NCBI RefSeq assembly: GCF_051851475.1
Contig: NZ_JBPUSJ010000004.1
Coordinates: forward strand, 1 to 64,000
Direction: 5' to 3'
From: Carboxylicivirga taeanensis
GTDB taxonomy: Bacteria > Bacteroidota > Bacteroidia > Bacteroidales > Marinilabiliaceae
Length of the DNA: 64,000 nucleotides
Within the stretch, counting starts at the first letter, position 1. Every line of letters starts with the position of its first letter. Below are positions 43,759 through 53,035 of the stretch, one piece after another. The notes under the pieces are model-generated. The model was not told the DNA's origin and ran no database searches. It worked only from the letters and a program-made list of their open reading frames with translations. The translations under genes and the position numbers were made by a program.

Positions 43759-45507
43759 TTAGATGCCTAAATCACTAACAATTTTGTCGATGATGCCATC
43801 GGCTTGTTCGTTGGCTGAATAAAACGCCTCTTTGCTGTTCATCGGAACCTTCACCTCAAAATAGAATTTGATTTTCGGTTCGGTGCCTGATGGGCGCACA
43901 GATACTTTATAGCCTCCTTCGGTAAAGAACTGCAGTACGTTTGAAGTAGCTGGCAAGTCTATTTTCAGGTGTTTATCTGCCAGTACGTGGAATTCATCCA
44001 GCTCCGAATAGTCTTTTATAACGCTTACCTTATCGCCGGCAAGGGTTTGTGGAGGCGTGCTGCGCAGGTTGGCCATTAGTTGTCTGATTTCTTCAGCGCC
44101 CGACTTGCCTTCTCTTATAATGTAGATCATCTTTTCTTTCGAGAAGCCATACTCCATGTAAATATCCTGCAGAACATCGAACAGTGTTTTACCATTGTCT
44201 TTTGCCCAGGCGGCTATTTCTGCTGTAATGGTAATGGCAGCTACCGCATCCTTATCGCGTACATAGTCGCCAGGTAAGAAACCGTATGATTCTTCGCCGC
44301 CACAAATGTATTTTTTCTCTCCTTCCAGCTCCCGAATTACTTTGGCAATCCATTTAAAACCCGTGTACACATCGAAATACTCAACGCCGTTTTTAACCGC
44401 AATTTCTTTTAGTAGCTCCGATGTAACTATGGTTTTTACAATGTACTCTTTGCCGGTAAGCATTCCTTTTTCTTTCCATTTTTTCAGAATGTACCAGGTA
44501 AGTAAAGTAGCTGTTTGGTTACCGTTTACCAGGATAAACTCATTTTTTTCATTCCTGACAGCAATCCCCAGGCGATCACTGTCGGGGTCGGAGGCCATAA
44601 CAATGTCAGCATCCGTTTCAATGGCTTTGTTTATTGCCATTTCCAGTGCTGCTGGTTCTTCAGGATTTGGCGAAATAACGGTTGGAAATTCACCGCTTAC
44701 CACATCCTGTTCAGGCACGTTTATCACGTTCTCGAACCCACAAATGCGCAAGGCTGCCGGTATCATTTCAACGCCCGTTCCGTGGATAGGCGAGTACACT
44801 ATCTTCAAGTCTTTGTTGCGGTCGATGAGTTCCTGATCCAGCACCAGGCTTTTCACCTGCTCCAGGTAGCGCTCATCCATTTCTTTGCCCAGAGGTTCAA
44901 TAAGTGCCTTGTTGCCTTCAAACTTAATGTCATCAACCGATGCAATTTTGTTGACCTCGTCAATAACATTGGTATCGTGTGGGGCTGTGAGTTGTGCTCC
45001 ATCGTTCCAGTAGGCTTTATAGCCATTGTAGGCTTTGGGGTTGTGCGAGGCGGTAATAATTACACCGCTTTGACAGCCTAACTGACGGATGGCGTAGGAA
45101 ATTTCGGGTGTGGGGCGCAGGTCTTCAAAAAGGTAGGCTTTGATGCCGTTAGCGCTGAAAATGTCGGCCACTACCTCGGCAAAAAGTCGACTGTTATTGC
45201 GGCAGTCGTAACCAATTACTACGCTGATTTGCTCCAGCTCCGAAAAGTTCTTAAGCAGATAGTTTGATAAGCCCTGGGTGGCAGCACCCACGGTGTAAAT
45301 ATTCATGCGATTAGAGCCGGCTCCCATGATTCCCCGCAGGCCACCGGTTCCAAATTCAAGATCTTTATAAAACGACTCAATAAGTTCAGTCTTATCTTCA
45401 TTGTCCATCATTGCTTTGATGGCCGCTTTGGTTGCTGCATCGTAATTGCCATTTAGCCAGTTCTCGGCCTTTTCAATAACGGTACTTAAAACATCCTGAT
45501 TTTGCAT
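43759..45507 (-). CDS. Phospho-sugar mutase (phosphoglucomutase/phosphomannomutase family)
   Basis: 582 residues, full length for the alpha-D-phosphohexomutase superfamily. Domain 1 has FGTGGLRGIMGAG and the phosphoserine loop TASHNPKAYNGYK (Ser154). The metal-binding loop ASDPDSDRLGIA is at about 305-316, the sugar-specificity loop CGGEESYGF near 405, and the phosphate-binding loop SVRPSGTEPKIKFYF near the C-terminus. The GEESYG form suits glucose-type substrates. It would make glucose-1-phosphate, the substrate of RmlA and of UDP-glucose synthesis, which fits its place at the end of the rmlC-rmlD run, 29 bp after rmlD. Confidence 0.93.
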   Translation of the reverse strand: MQNQDVLSTVIEKAENWLNGNYDAATKAAIKAMMDNEDKTELIESFYKDLEFGTGGLRGIMGAGSNRMNIYTVGAATQGLSNYLLKNFSELEQISVVIGYDCRNNSRLFAEVVADIFSANGIKAYLFEDLRPTPEISYAIRQLGCQSGVIITASHNPKAYNGYKAYWNDGAQLTAPHDTNVIDEVNKIASVDDIKFEGNKALIEPLGKEMDERYLEQVKSLVLDQELIDRNKDLKIVYSPIHGTGVEMIPAALRICGFENVINVPEQDVVSGEFPTVISPNPEEPAALEMAINKAIETDADIVMASDPDSDRLGIAVRNEKNEFILVNGNQTATLLTWYILKKWKEKGMLTGKEYIVKTIVTSELLKEIAVKNGVEYFDVYTGFKWIAKVIRELEGEKKYICGGEESYGFLPGDYVRDKDAVAAITITAEIAAWAKDNGKTLFDVLQDIYMEYGFSKEKMIYIIREGKSGAEEIRQLMANLRSTPPQTLAGDKVSVIKDYSELDEFHVLADKHLKIDLPATSNVLQFFTEGGYKVSVRPSGTEPKIKFYFEVKVPMNSKEAFYSANEQADGIIDKIVSDLGI

Positions 45508-45536
45508 TGTAGTATATTTTGTGGTGTGTTAGATAA

Positions 45537-46409
45537 TTAACTCTTTAATTCAGCCAAACATTTCGTTAAACTATCTTTCCAATAAGGAATTTGTAGCTGA
45601 TAGATCTTCTTTATTTTGGCTTTGTTTAAAACACTATAGTGCGGCCGGGGCGCTGGAGTGGGGTAGTCCTTTGATTCTATTGGATGAATTTGACAGCTTA
45701 TCCCCATGGCCTGATGAATAGCGAGGGTGAAATCGTACCAGCTGGCCACCCCTTCATTACTGTAGTGATAGATGCCGGGCTGGAAAGCCTGGCTGCCTGA
45801 AAGATCACTTGCAATAATGTGCAAAATTGCTTGGGCTAAATCGCCGGCATATGTGGGCGACCCAACCTGATCGTATATCACATTGAGTGCATCACGTTCT
45901 TTGCCTAGTCGAATCATTGTTTTGACAAAATTGTTGCCATGGGACGAATACAACCACGATGTTCTTAAAATGATGCTTTTCGAATGACTTTGAAGCAGCA
46001 GCTGTTCACCTTCCAGTTTTGTTTGTCCGTAAACAGTGTTTGGCGCGGTCTTATCCTCTTCGATATAGGGCCGGTAGTTGGTGCCGTCAAACACATAATC
46101 TGTTGATACATGAATGACTTTAGCCTGAGTTTGGGCGGCCGTTTCACCGATGACGCGTATGGCTTCAGTATTTATTTTGCGGGCAAGTTCTGCTTCGCTT
46201 TCAGCCTTGTCTACAGCTGTGTAGGCGGTACAATTAATAATGTAATCGTATGGCTGCTTAGCAATGGTGTTTTTTAGCAAGTCAAAGTTGGTTACATCCA
46301 GCGTTTCAAAAGTTGTGAATGAGAACCGGGCTTGCTGTAGAGAGTTGCTTCTGTTTTTTATTTCGTGTCCTAGTTGTCCCTCGGACCCAATGACCAGAAT
46401 ATTTTTCAT
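45537..46409 (-). CDS. rfbD: dTDP-4-dehydrorhamnose reductase
   Basis: 290 residues. The Rossmann start ILVIGSEGQLGHEI binds NADPH, the catalytic YxxxK is in TVYGQTKLEGE, and the hallmark HVSTDYVFDGTNYRPYIEED and RTSWLYSSHGNNFVKTM blocks are present. It carries out the last step of dTDP-L-rhamnose synthesis. Its ATG shares one base with the rmlC stop (TAATG-type overlap), so the two are translated together. Confidence 0.95.
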   Translation of the reverse strand: MKNILVIGSEGQLGHEIKNRSNSLQQARFSFTTFETLDVTNFDLLKNTIAKQPYDYIINCTAYTAVDKAESEAELARKINTEAIRVIGETAAQTQAKVIHVSTDYVFDGTNYRPYIEEDKTAPNTVYGQTKLEGEQLLLQSHSKSIILRTSWLYSSHGNNFVKTMIRLGKERDALNVIYDQVGSPTYAGDLAQAILHIIASDLSGSQAFQPGIYHYSNEGVASWYDFTLAIHQAMGISCQIHPIESKDYPTPAPRPHYSVLNKAKIKKIYQLQIPYWKDSLTKCLAELKS

Positions 46410-46969
46410 TATGTGCTGTAAACAAAGTTGTGTTCTGCCTCCCTAAAAGAAGGTAAAATACTGTCTTTCGATGAAATAATGGCTTTATCGGCAGGTATTT
46501 GCCAGTCGATATTTAACAATGCATCATTAAACGCAATGCCCCGTTCTGCTTCCTGACTGTAATAGTTGTCGCATTTATAGGTCACGATGGCTTTTTCACT
46601 CAGCACCGAGAAACCATGGGCAAAGCCCTGCGGAATATAAAACTGCAGCTTGTTTTCTTCAGAAAGTTCAATGGCGTAATGTTTGCCAAATGTGGGGGAG
46701 TTTTTTCTAAGGTCCACCGCCACATCCAGAATGGCTCCTTCAATTACATGCACTAATTTAGCTTGTGAATAGGGAGCCAGCTGGTAATGTAATCCCCGGA
46801 TGACCCCATAGGATGATTTGGAGATGTTATCCTGAATAAATTGCCCGTTAATGCCTGCCTCTTTGTACCTCATTTCAGAAAACGACTCAAGAAAGTATCC
46901 TCTTGGATCGCTGAATACCTCTGGCTTAATTATTTTAAGATTTGGAATTTCTGTATTGATAATTTCCAT
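46409..46969 (-). CDS. rfbC: dTDP-4-dehydrorhamnose 3,5-epimerase
   Basis: 186 residues, cupin fold. Seen are EVFSDPRGYFLESF, the catalytic-histidine region FIQDNISKSSYGVIRGLHYQ, VHVIEGAILDVAVDLRKNSPTFG, and IPQGFAHGFSVLSEKA. The histidine after RGL and the tyrosine of CDNYY correspond to the active site of RmlC. It makes the third step of dTDP-L-rhamnose synthesis and is the first gene of the rmlC-rmlD-mutase run. Confidence 0.95.
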   Translation of the reverse strand: MEIINTEIPNLKIIKPEVFSDPRGYFLESFSEMRYKEAGINGQFIQDNISKSSYGVIRGLHYQLAPYSQAKLVHVIEGAILDVAVDLRKNSPTFGKHYAIELSEENKLQFYIPQGFAHGFSVLSEKAIVTYKCDNYYSQEAERGIAFNDALLNIDWQIPADKAIISSKDSILPSFREAEHNFVYST

Positions 46970-46986
46970 ATTAACCGATTTGAATA

Positions 46987-46994
46987 CAAATATA
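46987..46994 (-). promoter_or_regulatory. Candidate -7 element of the rmlC operon
   Basis: On the minus strand TATATTTG fits TAnnTTTG exactly, about 18 bp upstream of the rmlC ATG at 46969. The leader would be very short. Confidence 0.45.
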
Positions 46995-47064
46995 GAAAGA
47001 TAATAAGTGTATCTTTTAATGTTTTAACAATTTAAAAGCAAATTGGGTTAAAAACAGTTGATTG

Positions 47065-47952
47065 TTAAAAATTACGGTTTTGGTTAGCCACCTTCAGAAG
47101 GTACTGTCCATATTCGTTTTTCTTTAGAGGCTCTGCCAGTTCAATAAGTTGTTCTTTATTGATAAACCCTTTTGAGTAGGCAATTTCTTCAATACAGGCT
47201 ACTTTGAGTCCTTGTCGGTTTTCGATGGTTGAAATAAAGTTGGAAGCCTGCAGCAGGCTGTCGTGTGTGCCGGTGTCGAGCCAGGCCGCTCCTCTGCCAA
47301 GCATCTTCAGTTTCAGGCGCTGCTCCTTGAGGTATAAACTGTTGAGGTCTGTTATTTCCAGTTCGCCGCGTTTAGATGGTTTTAAAGATTTCGCTTTTTC
47401 AACCACATCGCTGGAGTAGAAATAAAGGCCTGTTACCGCATAGTTGCTTTTTGGAGTTGCAGGTTTCTCTTCCAATGAAATAACATTTCCATGGCTATCA
47501 AACTCTGCCACCCCGTATCGCTGCGGGTCGTTTACGTAATAACCAAATATGACGGCTCCATCCTCTGACTGACTCGCTTCGGCCAATGTTTGGCTAAACT
47601 CGTAAGAGTAAAATATATTGTCACCAAGTACTAACGCCACATTGTCATCGCCAATAAATTCCTCCCCAATAATGAAAGCCTGTGCCAGTCCGTCAGGCGA
47701 AGGTTGTTCGGCATAGGAAATATTTAGGCCCAGTGAACTTCCATCTTCAAAGAGTTGCTGATACAAGGGTAAATCCTGAGGGGTGCTGATAATCAGTATG
47801 TCGCGAATGCCTGCCAGCATTAATACTGAGAGCGGGTAATAGATCATGGGTTTGTTATAAACCGGTATGATTTGCTTGGAGATGCTTTTGGTAATCGGGT
47901 AAAGACGCGTTCCCGAACCGCCTGCCAGTATTATGCCTTTTCTATTTTTCAT
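47065..47952 (-). CDS. rfbA: Glucose-1-phosphate thymidylyltransferase
   Basis: 295 residues. The nucleotide-binding signature GGSGTRLYPITKSISKQIIP starts at residue 11, then YNKPMIYYPLS, LGDNIFY, and GLYFYSSDVVEKAKSLKPS with the usual GRGAAWLDTGTHDSL. It couples glucose-1-phosphate to dTTP, the first step towards dTDP-rhamnose, and is normally feedback-inhibited by that product. It lies 95 bp upstream of rmlC and has the same orientation. Confidence 0.96.
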   Translation of the reverse strand: MKNRKGIILAGGSGTRLYPITKSISKQIIPVYNKPMIYYPLSVLMLAGIRDILIISTPQDLPLYQQLFEDGSSLGLNISYAEQPSPDGLAQAFIIGEEFIGDDNVALVLGDNIFYSYEFSQTLAEASQSEDGAVIFGYYVNDPQRYGVAEFDSHGNVISLEEKPATPKSNYAVTGLYFYSSDVVEKAKSLKPSKRGELEITDLNSLYLKEQRLKLKMLGRGAAWLDTGTHDSLLQASNFISTIENRQGLKVACIEEIAYSKGFINKEQLIELAEPLKKNEYGQYLLKVANQNRNF

Positions 47953-48070
47953 TGTGTTGTAATTTATCGCAGATGAATTATTTATAATTAAGGCTTTAGT
48001 GCAGTGCGTTTAACCACCTTTTACTAAGCCGGATTGTTTTGTTGGGGGCTAATTTGTAGGCTCTATATTA

Positions 48071-49021
48071 TTAAGCGTTCTTTTCTTTTAATAATTGGTC
48101 AAAGTAGTCAATTGTTTTTTTCAAGCCATCCATTAATTGAACAGATGGTGTCCAGTTACCAAGTTTTTCTTTTGCCAGGGTGATGTCGGGTTGTCTTTGT
48201 AGGGGATCATCGGCCGGTAAAGGAAGATGGGTGATTTTTGATTTAGAATTGGTTAATTCGATAACGGCATTAGCCAGTTCCAGCATGGTGAACTCGTTGG
48301 GGTTGCCAATATTAACCGGGCCAATAAAACCCTCTTTGTTCATCATGCGTATCATCCCTTCAATCAAATCGTCTACATACTGAAAGCTTCGTGTTTGCTT
48401 TCCATCTCCAAAAATGGTAATATCCTCACCTTTCAGAGCCTGAACGATGAAATTCGAGACTACACGTCCGTCATTGGGATTCATGCGTGGGCCATAGGTA
48501 TTAAAAATACGGATTATGCGGATGTCCACATTGTTTTGTTCATGATAGTTGATGAAAAGACTTTCGGCACAACGCTTCCCTTCGTCATAACACGAGCGAA
48601 CACCAATAGGATTCACATTCCCCCAGTAATCTTCCTTTTGGGGATGTACCAACGGATCGCCATAAACTTCGCTGGTTGATGCTTGCAGGATTCTGGCTTT
48701 TATACGTTTTGCCAGTCCCAGCATATTAATGGCACCCATCACCGAGGTTTTAATGGTTTTAATGGAGTTGTACTGATAGTGAACCGGCGAAGCGGGACAA
48801 GCCAGGTTATAAATCTGGTCGACCTCAATAAAGTATGGATGAGTGACATCGTGTCTTATCAGCTCAAAATACGGGTGCTCCATTAAATGAACGACATTGC
48901 TTTTGGCACCGGTAAAGTAGTTATCCATACAAATTACCTCGTTACCTTCCTTTAATAGTCGCTCACATAAATGTGAACCAATAAAGCCTGCTCCACCTGT
49001 TACTAAAACTCTGTTTTTCAT
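48071..49021 (-). CDS. UDP-glucuronate decarboxylase (UDP-xylose synthase type)
   Basis: 316 residues, extended SDR. Start VLVTGGAGFIGSHLCERLL with GGAGFIGS at 9-16; substrate block YNLACPASPVHYQYN; STSEVYGDPLVHPQ; catalytic Tyr145 and Lys149 in SCYDEGKRCAE; then IFNTYGPRMNPNDGRVV and GDGKQTRSFQYVDD. These are UXS traits and separate it from dTDP-glucose dehydratase (RmlB), which it could be mistaken for. It decarboxylates UDP-glucuronate, the product of the neighbouring dehydrogenase, to UDP-xylose. A hairpin (49075-49110) separates the two genes. Confidence 0.92.
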   Translation of the reverse strand: MKNRVLVTGGAGFIGSHLCERLLKEGNEVICMDNYFTGAKSNVVHLMEHPYFELIRHDVTHPYFIEVDQIYNLACPASPVHYQYNSIKTIKTSVMGAINMLGLAKRIKARILQASTSEVYGDPLVHPQKEDYWGNVNPIGVRSCYDEGKRCAESLFINYHEQNNVDIRIIRIFNTYGPRMNPNDGRVVSNFIVQALKGEDITIFGDGKQTRSFQYVDDLIEGMIRMMNKEGFIGPVNIGNPNEFTMLELANAVIELTNSKSKITHLPLPADDPLQRQPDITLAKEKLGNWTPSVQLMDGLKKTIDYFDQLLKEKNA

Positions 49022-49074
49022 CGTATGTATTTATGCACTCTATCTGTGTTTCAAAATTCCGTTCGATAAACTAC

Positions 49075-49118
49075 AAAAGCCTGAAAGAAGCAAGCTGACT
49101 TTCAGGCTTTACGCAGTT
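49075..49118 (-). terminator. Hairpin terminator between the UDP-glucose dehydrogenase and decarboxylase genes
   Basis: AAAGCCTGAAAG (49076-49087) pairs perfectly over 12 bp with CTTTCAGGCTTT (49099-49110). On the minus strand it follows the dehydrogenase stop at 49128; the T-run after the stem there is only four bases, so it may attenuate rather than stop. Confidence 0.6.
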
Positions 49119-49127
49119 TTTTTTAAG

Positions 49128-50453
49128 TTATTCTTTAATAGTTGGGCGCCCAATACTGTAGTAAGTATACCCAAACTCCTTCATTTCTTGCGGATCATAA
49201 ATATTTCGTCCGTCAAATATCACTTTATTATTCAGAAGCTTATCCATCACCTTGTAATTTGGCACTCTGAATTCGGGCCATTCTGTGATTAGAATTAGCG
49301 CATCAGCCTCAATCAGCACATCATAAGGGTCTTTTCCATACTCAATCGTATCGCCCAAAATGTGCTTCGATTCGTTCATAGCCACCGGATCGTAGGCCTT
49401 AACTTTGGCACCCAGTTCGGTTAATGTCTGAGCTATCACCACCGATGGCGCTTCTCTCATATCATCGGTATGGGGCTTAAAGGACAGTCCCCACATGGCA
49501 AATGTTTTGCCCCTGACGTCGGCAAAGTGTTCTTTTATTTTCCTGATGATGACCTTTTTCTGGTCATCGTTAACATGCTCAACAGCTTCTAATATGCGCA
49601 GGTTATAGTTATTTAACTGGGCCGTTTTAATGATGGCTTTAACATCCTTAGGGAAACATGAACCGCCATAGCCGGCGCCTGCATAAATAAATTTATTGCC
49701 AATGCGTGAGTCGGAACCAATGCCTCTGCGCACATTGGTCACATCCGCGCCCACTATTTCACACAGGTTAGCTATGTCGTTAATAAAACTGATTTTTGTA
49801 GCAAGCATGGCATTGGCCGCATACTTTGTCATCTCTGCTGATGGAATGTCCATAAACAGGATTGGATGGCCATTTAATACAAAAGGTTTGTACAAGCGGC
49901 TCATTAATTTTTCTGCCCGTTCCGATTCGGTGCCAATCACGATGCGATCAGGCTTCAGGAAGTCTTCAATGGCATTTCCTTCTTTCAGGAACTCAGGGTT
50001 GGAGGCTACATCGAAATCCAATACAGCCCCTCTTTTTTCCAGTTCATCCTGAATGGCTGCTTTTACTTTTTTAGCAGTGCCAATAGGCACTGTACTCTTG
50101 GTGACTACTACCAGGTAGTGATTCATGTTTTTGCCGATCTGTCGGGCGACCTCCAGCACATGACTCAGGTCTGCACTGCCATCTTCTCCGGGCGGCGTGC
50201 CAACCGCTATAAAAATTGCCTCAGCATGCTCCAGGCTCTCTTTGATGCTGGTGGTGAAGCTCAGTCTTTCCTTTTCAACGTTTTTAAGAACCATCTGGTC
50301 CAGCCCTGGCTCATATATTGGAATTATTCCGTTTTTAAGATTGTTAATTTTTTTATCATCAATGTCAACGCATGTTACATTAATACCTGTATCGGCAAAG
50401 CATGTTCCGGTTACAAGTCCTACATAACCGGTTCCAACTATCGAAATTTTCAT
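49128..50453 (-). CDS. ugd: UDP-glucose 6-dehydrogenase
   Basis: 441 residues. NAD-binding MKISIVGTGYVGLVTGTCFA, then FIAVGTPPGEDGSADLSHV, KSTVPIGT, NPEFLKEGNAIEDF with the catalytic Glu, and the active-site cysteine in GAGYGGSCFPKDVKA (near residue 260), then WGLSFKPHTDDMREAP. It oxidises UDP-glucose twice to UDP-glucuronate in the cytoplasm, feeding the decarboxylase next to it and polysaccharide synthesis. It is first in the minus-strand nucleotide-sugar run. Confidence 0.96.
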   Translation of the reverse strand: MKISIVGTGYVGLVTGTCFADTGINVTCVDIDDKKINNLKNGIIPIYEPGLDQMVLKNVEKERLSFTTSIKESLEHAEAIFIAVGTPPGEDGSADLSHVLEVARQIGKNMNHYLVVVTKSTVPIGTAKKVKAAIQDELEKRGAVLDFDVASNPEFLKEGNAIEDFLKPDRIVIGTESERAEKLMSRLYKPFVLNGHPILFMDIPSAEMTKYAANAMLATKISFINDIANLCEIVGADVTNVRRGIGSDSRIGNKFIYAGAGYGGSCFPKDVKAIIKTAQLNNYNLRILEAVEHVNDDQKKVIIRKIKEHFADVRGKTFAMWGLSFKPHTDDMREAPSVVIAQTLTELGAKVKAYDPVAMNESKHILGDTIEYGKDPYDVLIEADALILITEWPEFRVPNYKVMDKLLNNKVIFDGRNIYDPQEMKEFGYTYYSIGRPTIKE

Positions 50454-50807
50454 AGGCGATTGTCTAATTCTTTAGGGCTTCTTAGTGTTTTTTGTATTTA
50501 ATGCAGATGAAAGTACGATTTAATTCAATTATTACAAAAGGCAAAAATATAATTTTTATTGTTGAGAACCCTATAAAATCAAACGGATGACGCCACTTGG
50601 GTGATGCTGATTTGGTTTCCGTGAGGTGTTTTTTAGTTCGTTGGATGGGTGGGCCTCGATGGTTGACGAAAGTGAATATTCGTCATAATTTTAAGGGAAG
50701 TATTTTTATTTGACATAGAAGCTTTTAAACCTTGAAAAAAGTTTCTACTTTTGCAGCGATTTTTTCAATATAATGTCTAACTACTAGATTTTTAACATTT
50801 AACTAAA
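50454..50807. promoter_or_regulatory. Divergent promoter region of ugd and rpsA
   Basis: 354 bp. For rpsA, TACTTTTG at 50746-50753 fits TAnnTTTG exactly, 55 bp before the ATG. For ugd on the minus strand, TATTTTTG at 50542-50549 also fits, about 89 bp before its ATG. A -33 TTTG at the right distance is not obvious for either. No RNA gene was seen. Confidence 0.5.
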
Positions 50808-52661
50808 ATGGCAGAAGAAAAAGTAAATGCTGAGGAGCAGGAAAATGCTTCAAAAGCAAATGTAAATGCAAACGTGCCAATGGAAGATTTCGATTGGGAT
50901 AGTTTTGAGGCAGGTGACGTTGTAGGCGCAGGTGCTTCTAAAGAAGAATTAGCAGAAATGTATGACAAGACATTGTCAACAATTTCTGAAAAAGAAGTAA
51001 TTGAAGGTGAAGTAATTGCTCTTACTAAACGTGAGGTTGTAATTAACATCGGCTTCAAATCAGACGGTATTGTTAGCCGTAACGAATTTCGCTATAATCC
51101 TGAACTAGCTGTAGGCGATAAAGTAGAGGTTTACGTAGAAAGTCAGGAAGATAGAAAGGGACAATTGGTTCTTTCTCATAAAAAAGCACGTGCATTACGT
51201 TCATGGGATAGAGTTAATGAAGCGTTGGATAACGATGAGGTTATCAAAGGTTACATCAAGTGTCGCACTAAAGGTGGTATGATCGTTGACGTATTCGGCA
51301 TCGAGGCATTCTTACCTGGTTCACAAATTGATGTTAAGCCTATTCGCGATTACGATATGTATGTGGGCAAAACAATGGAGTTCAAAGTGGTTAAAATTAA
51401 CCCAGAATTCAAAAACGTTGTTGTATCACACAAAGCGCTTATCGAGGCTGAACTTGAGCAGCAGAAGAAAGACATCATTTCTAAGCTTGAAAAAGGTCAG
51501 GTACTTGAAGGAACAGTTAAGAACATCACTTCTTACGGTGTATTCATCGACCTTGGTGGCGTAGACGGATTGATTCACATTACAGACCTTTCTTGGGGTC
51601 GCGTAAATCATCCAGAAGAAATCGTTCAGTTAGATCAGAAACTGAATGTTGTAATTCTTGATTTCGATGATGAGAAGAAGCGTATTGCTCTTGGTTTGAA
51701 GCAGCTGACTGCTCATCCATGGGATTCATTGGATTCAGAGCTTAAAGTAGGTGACATTGTTAAAGGTAAAGTGGTTGTTATGGCCGACTATGGTGCATTC
51801 GTAGAGATTGCAGCGGGTGTTGAAGGTCTTATCCACGTATCTGAAATGTCATGGTCACAGCACTTGAGAAGCGCTCAGGACTTCTTAAAAGTGGGTGATG
51901 AGGTTGAAGCTATGGTATTGACTTTGGATCGTGACGAGCGTAAGATGTCACTTGGTATCAAGCAGCTGAAGACTGATCCATGGGAGAAAATTGAAGAGAA
52001 ATATGCAGTTGGTAGCAAGCATTCTGCTACTGTTCGTAACTTCACTAACTTCGGTGTGTTTGTAGAAATTGAAGAAGGTATTGATGGGTTGATTCACATC
52101 TCAGATTTATCTTGGACAAAGAAAATTAAGCACCCTGCAGAGTTCACAGCTATCGGTGATTCAATCGAAGTAGTGGTTCTTGAAATCGACAAAGAGAATC
52201 GTCGTTTAAGTCTTGGACATAAGCAGTTAGAGGAGAATCCATGGGATGTATTTGAAGGTATTTTCACAGTAGATTCAGTACACGAAGGAACAATTGTTGA
52301 CATTTTCGATAAAGGTGCCGTAATTGCATTACAGTACGGTGTTGAAGGATTTGCAACTCCTCGTCACTTGGTAAAAGAAGATGGCTCGCAAGCTAAAGTT
52401 GATGAAAAGCTTGATTTCAAAGTAATTGAATTCAACAAAGCTGCTAAGCGAATCATTCTTTCTCACTCACGCATCTTCGAAGATGAGAACAAATCAGAAG
52501 AAGTTGCTGCTAAAAAAGCTGCTGTTAAAGCAACTAAAAAAGGAGTGAAGAAGTTGAATGATAACTTAGAAAAGACTACTTTAGGAGATATTTCTGAGCT
52601 AGCTGCACTGAAAAATCAGTTAGAAGCTAATGAAGGAAAGTCTGAAGGAGACAAAGAATAA
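50808..52661 (+). CDS. rpsA: 30S ribosomal protein S1
   Basis: 617 residues. An acidic N-terminal extension (to about 45, MEDFDWDSFEAGD) is followed by six S1 OB-fold domains, with repeated GVFIDLGGVDGLIHITDLSW, GAFVEIAAGVEGLIHVSEMSW and GVFVEIEEGIDGLIHISDLSW blocks (each given here in the one core form LIHxSxLSW). The last domain is diverged. The C-terminal tail is Lys/Ala/Glu-rich. S1 brings mRNA to the ribosome, which matters in Bacteroidota where Shine-Dalgarno sites are rare. STAS and RNase Z genes follow at 17 and 0 bp. Confidence 0.97.
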   Translation: MAEEKVNAEEQENASKANVNANVPMEDFDWDSFEAGDVVGAGASKEELAEMYDKTLSTISEKEVIEGEVIALTKREVVINIGFKSDGIVSRNEFRYNPELAVGDKVEVYVESQEDRKGQLVLSHKKARALRSWDRVNEALDNDEVIKGYIKCRTKGGMIVDVFGIEAFLPGSQIDVKPIRDYDMYVGKTMEFKVVKINPEFKNVVVSHKALIEAELEQQKKDIISKLEKGQVLEGTVKNITSYGVFIDLGGVDGLIHITDLSWGRVNHPEEIVQLDQKLNVVILDFDDEKKRIALGLKQLTAHPWDSLDSELKVGDIVKGKVVVMADYGAFVEIAAGVEGLIHVSEMSWSQHLRSAQDFLKVGDEVEAMVLTLDRDERKMSLGIKQLKTDPWEKIEEKYAVGSKHSATVRNFTNFGVFVEIEEGIDGLIHISDLSWTKKIKHPAEFTAIGDSIEVVVLEIDKENRRLSLGHKQLEENPWDVFEGIFTVDSVHEGTIVDIFDKGAVIALQYGVEGFATPRHLVKEDGSQAKVDEKLDFKVIEFNKAAKRIILSHSRIFEDENKSEEVAAKKAAVKATKKGVKKLNDNLEKTTLGDISELAALKNQLEANEGKSEGDKE

Positions 52662-52678
52662 GTTAAAAACAACGATTT

Positions 52679-53035
52679 ATGGACTTCAAAATTGATAAAT
52701 TAGACGATTTTACACTGGTTCAGGTTCTGAAGGAGAAGATGGACACCCATGTGGCTCCGACCTTAAAATCGGAACTCGTGCTGTTATCCGGTAATGGTGA
52801 AAAGAACATTTTACTGGATTTGGGTAAGTGCAACTATTGTGATTCGTCGGGCTTAAGTGCAATTTTGGTGGCCAACCGATTGTGTAAAAATGCCGATGGT
52901 GTCTTTGTGCTGGCAGGTTTGCAGCCAGCTGTTGAGCGCTTGATCTCAGTTTCGCAACTGGACTCAGTGTTAAATATTGCACCGTCGTTGGAGGATGGTA
53001 TTCAGATGATTAGAAAAGCCATTGAAGCGATTTAA
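52679..53035 (+). CDS. STAS domain protein (anti-sigma factor antagonist-like)
   Basis: 118 residues. The single STAS domain has ILLDLGKCNYCDSSGLSAIL, with the switch serine at 56 or 57 in DSSGL, as in SpoIIAA. Members bind an anti-sigma kinase when this serine is unphosphorylated. No kinase gene is close, so the partner is unknown. It is between rpsA (17 bp upstream) and RNase Z (1-base overlap of stop and ATG), an order known in related genomes. Confidence 0.9.
   Translation: MDFKIDKLDDFTLVQVLKEKMDTHVAPTLKSELVLLSGNGEKNILLDLGKCNYCDSSGLSAILVANRLCKNADGVFVLAGLQPAVERLISVSQLDSVLNIAPSLEDGIQMIRKAIEAI

Noticed and set aside
48071..49021. Reading this gene as rmlB
   Set aside because: The NLACPASPVHYQ and SCYDEGKR blocks are those of UDP-glucuronate decarboxylase, and it neighbours ugd.
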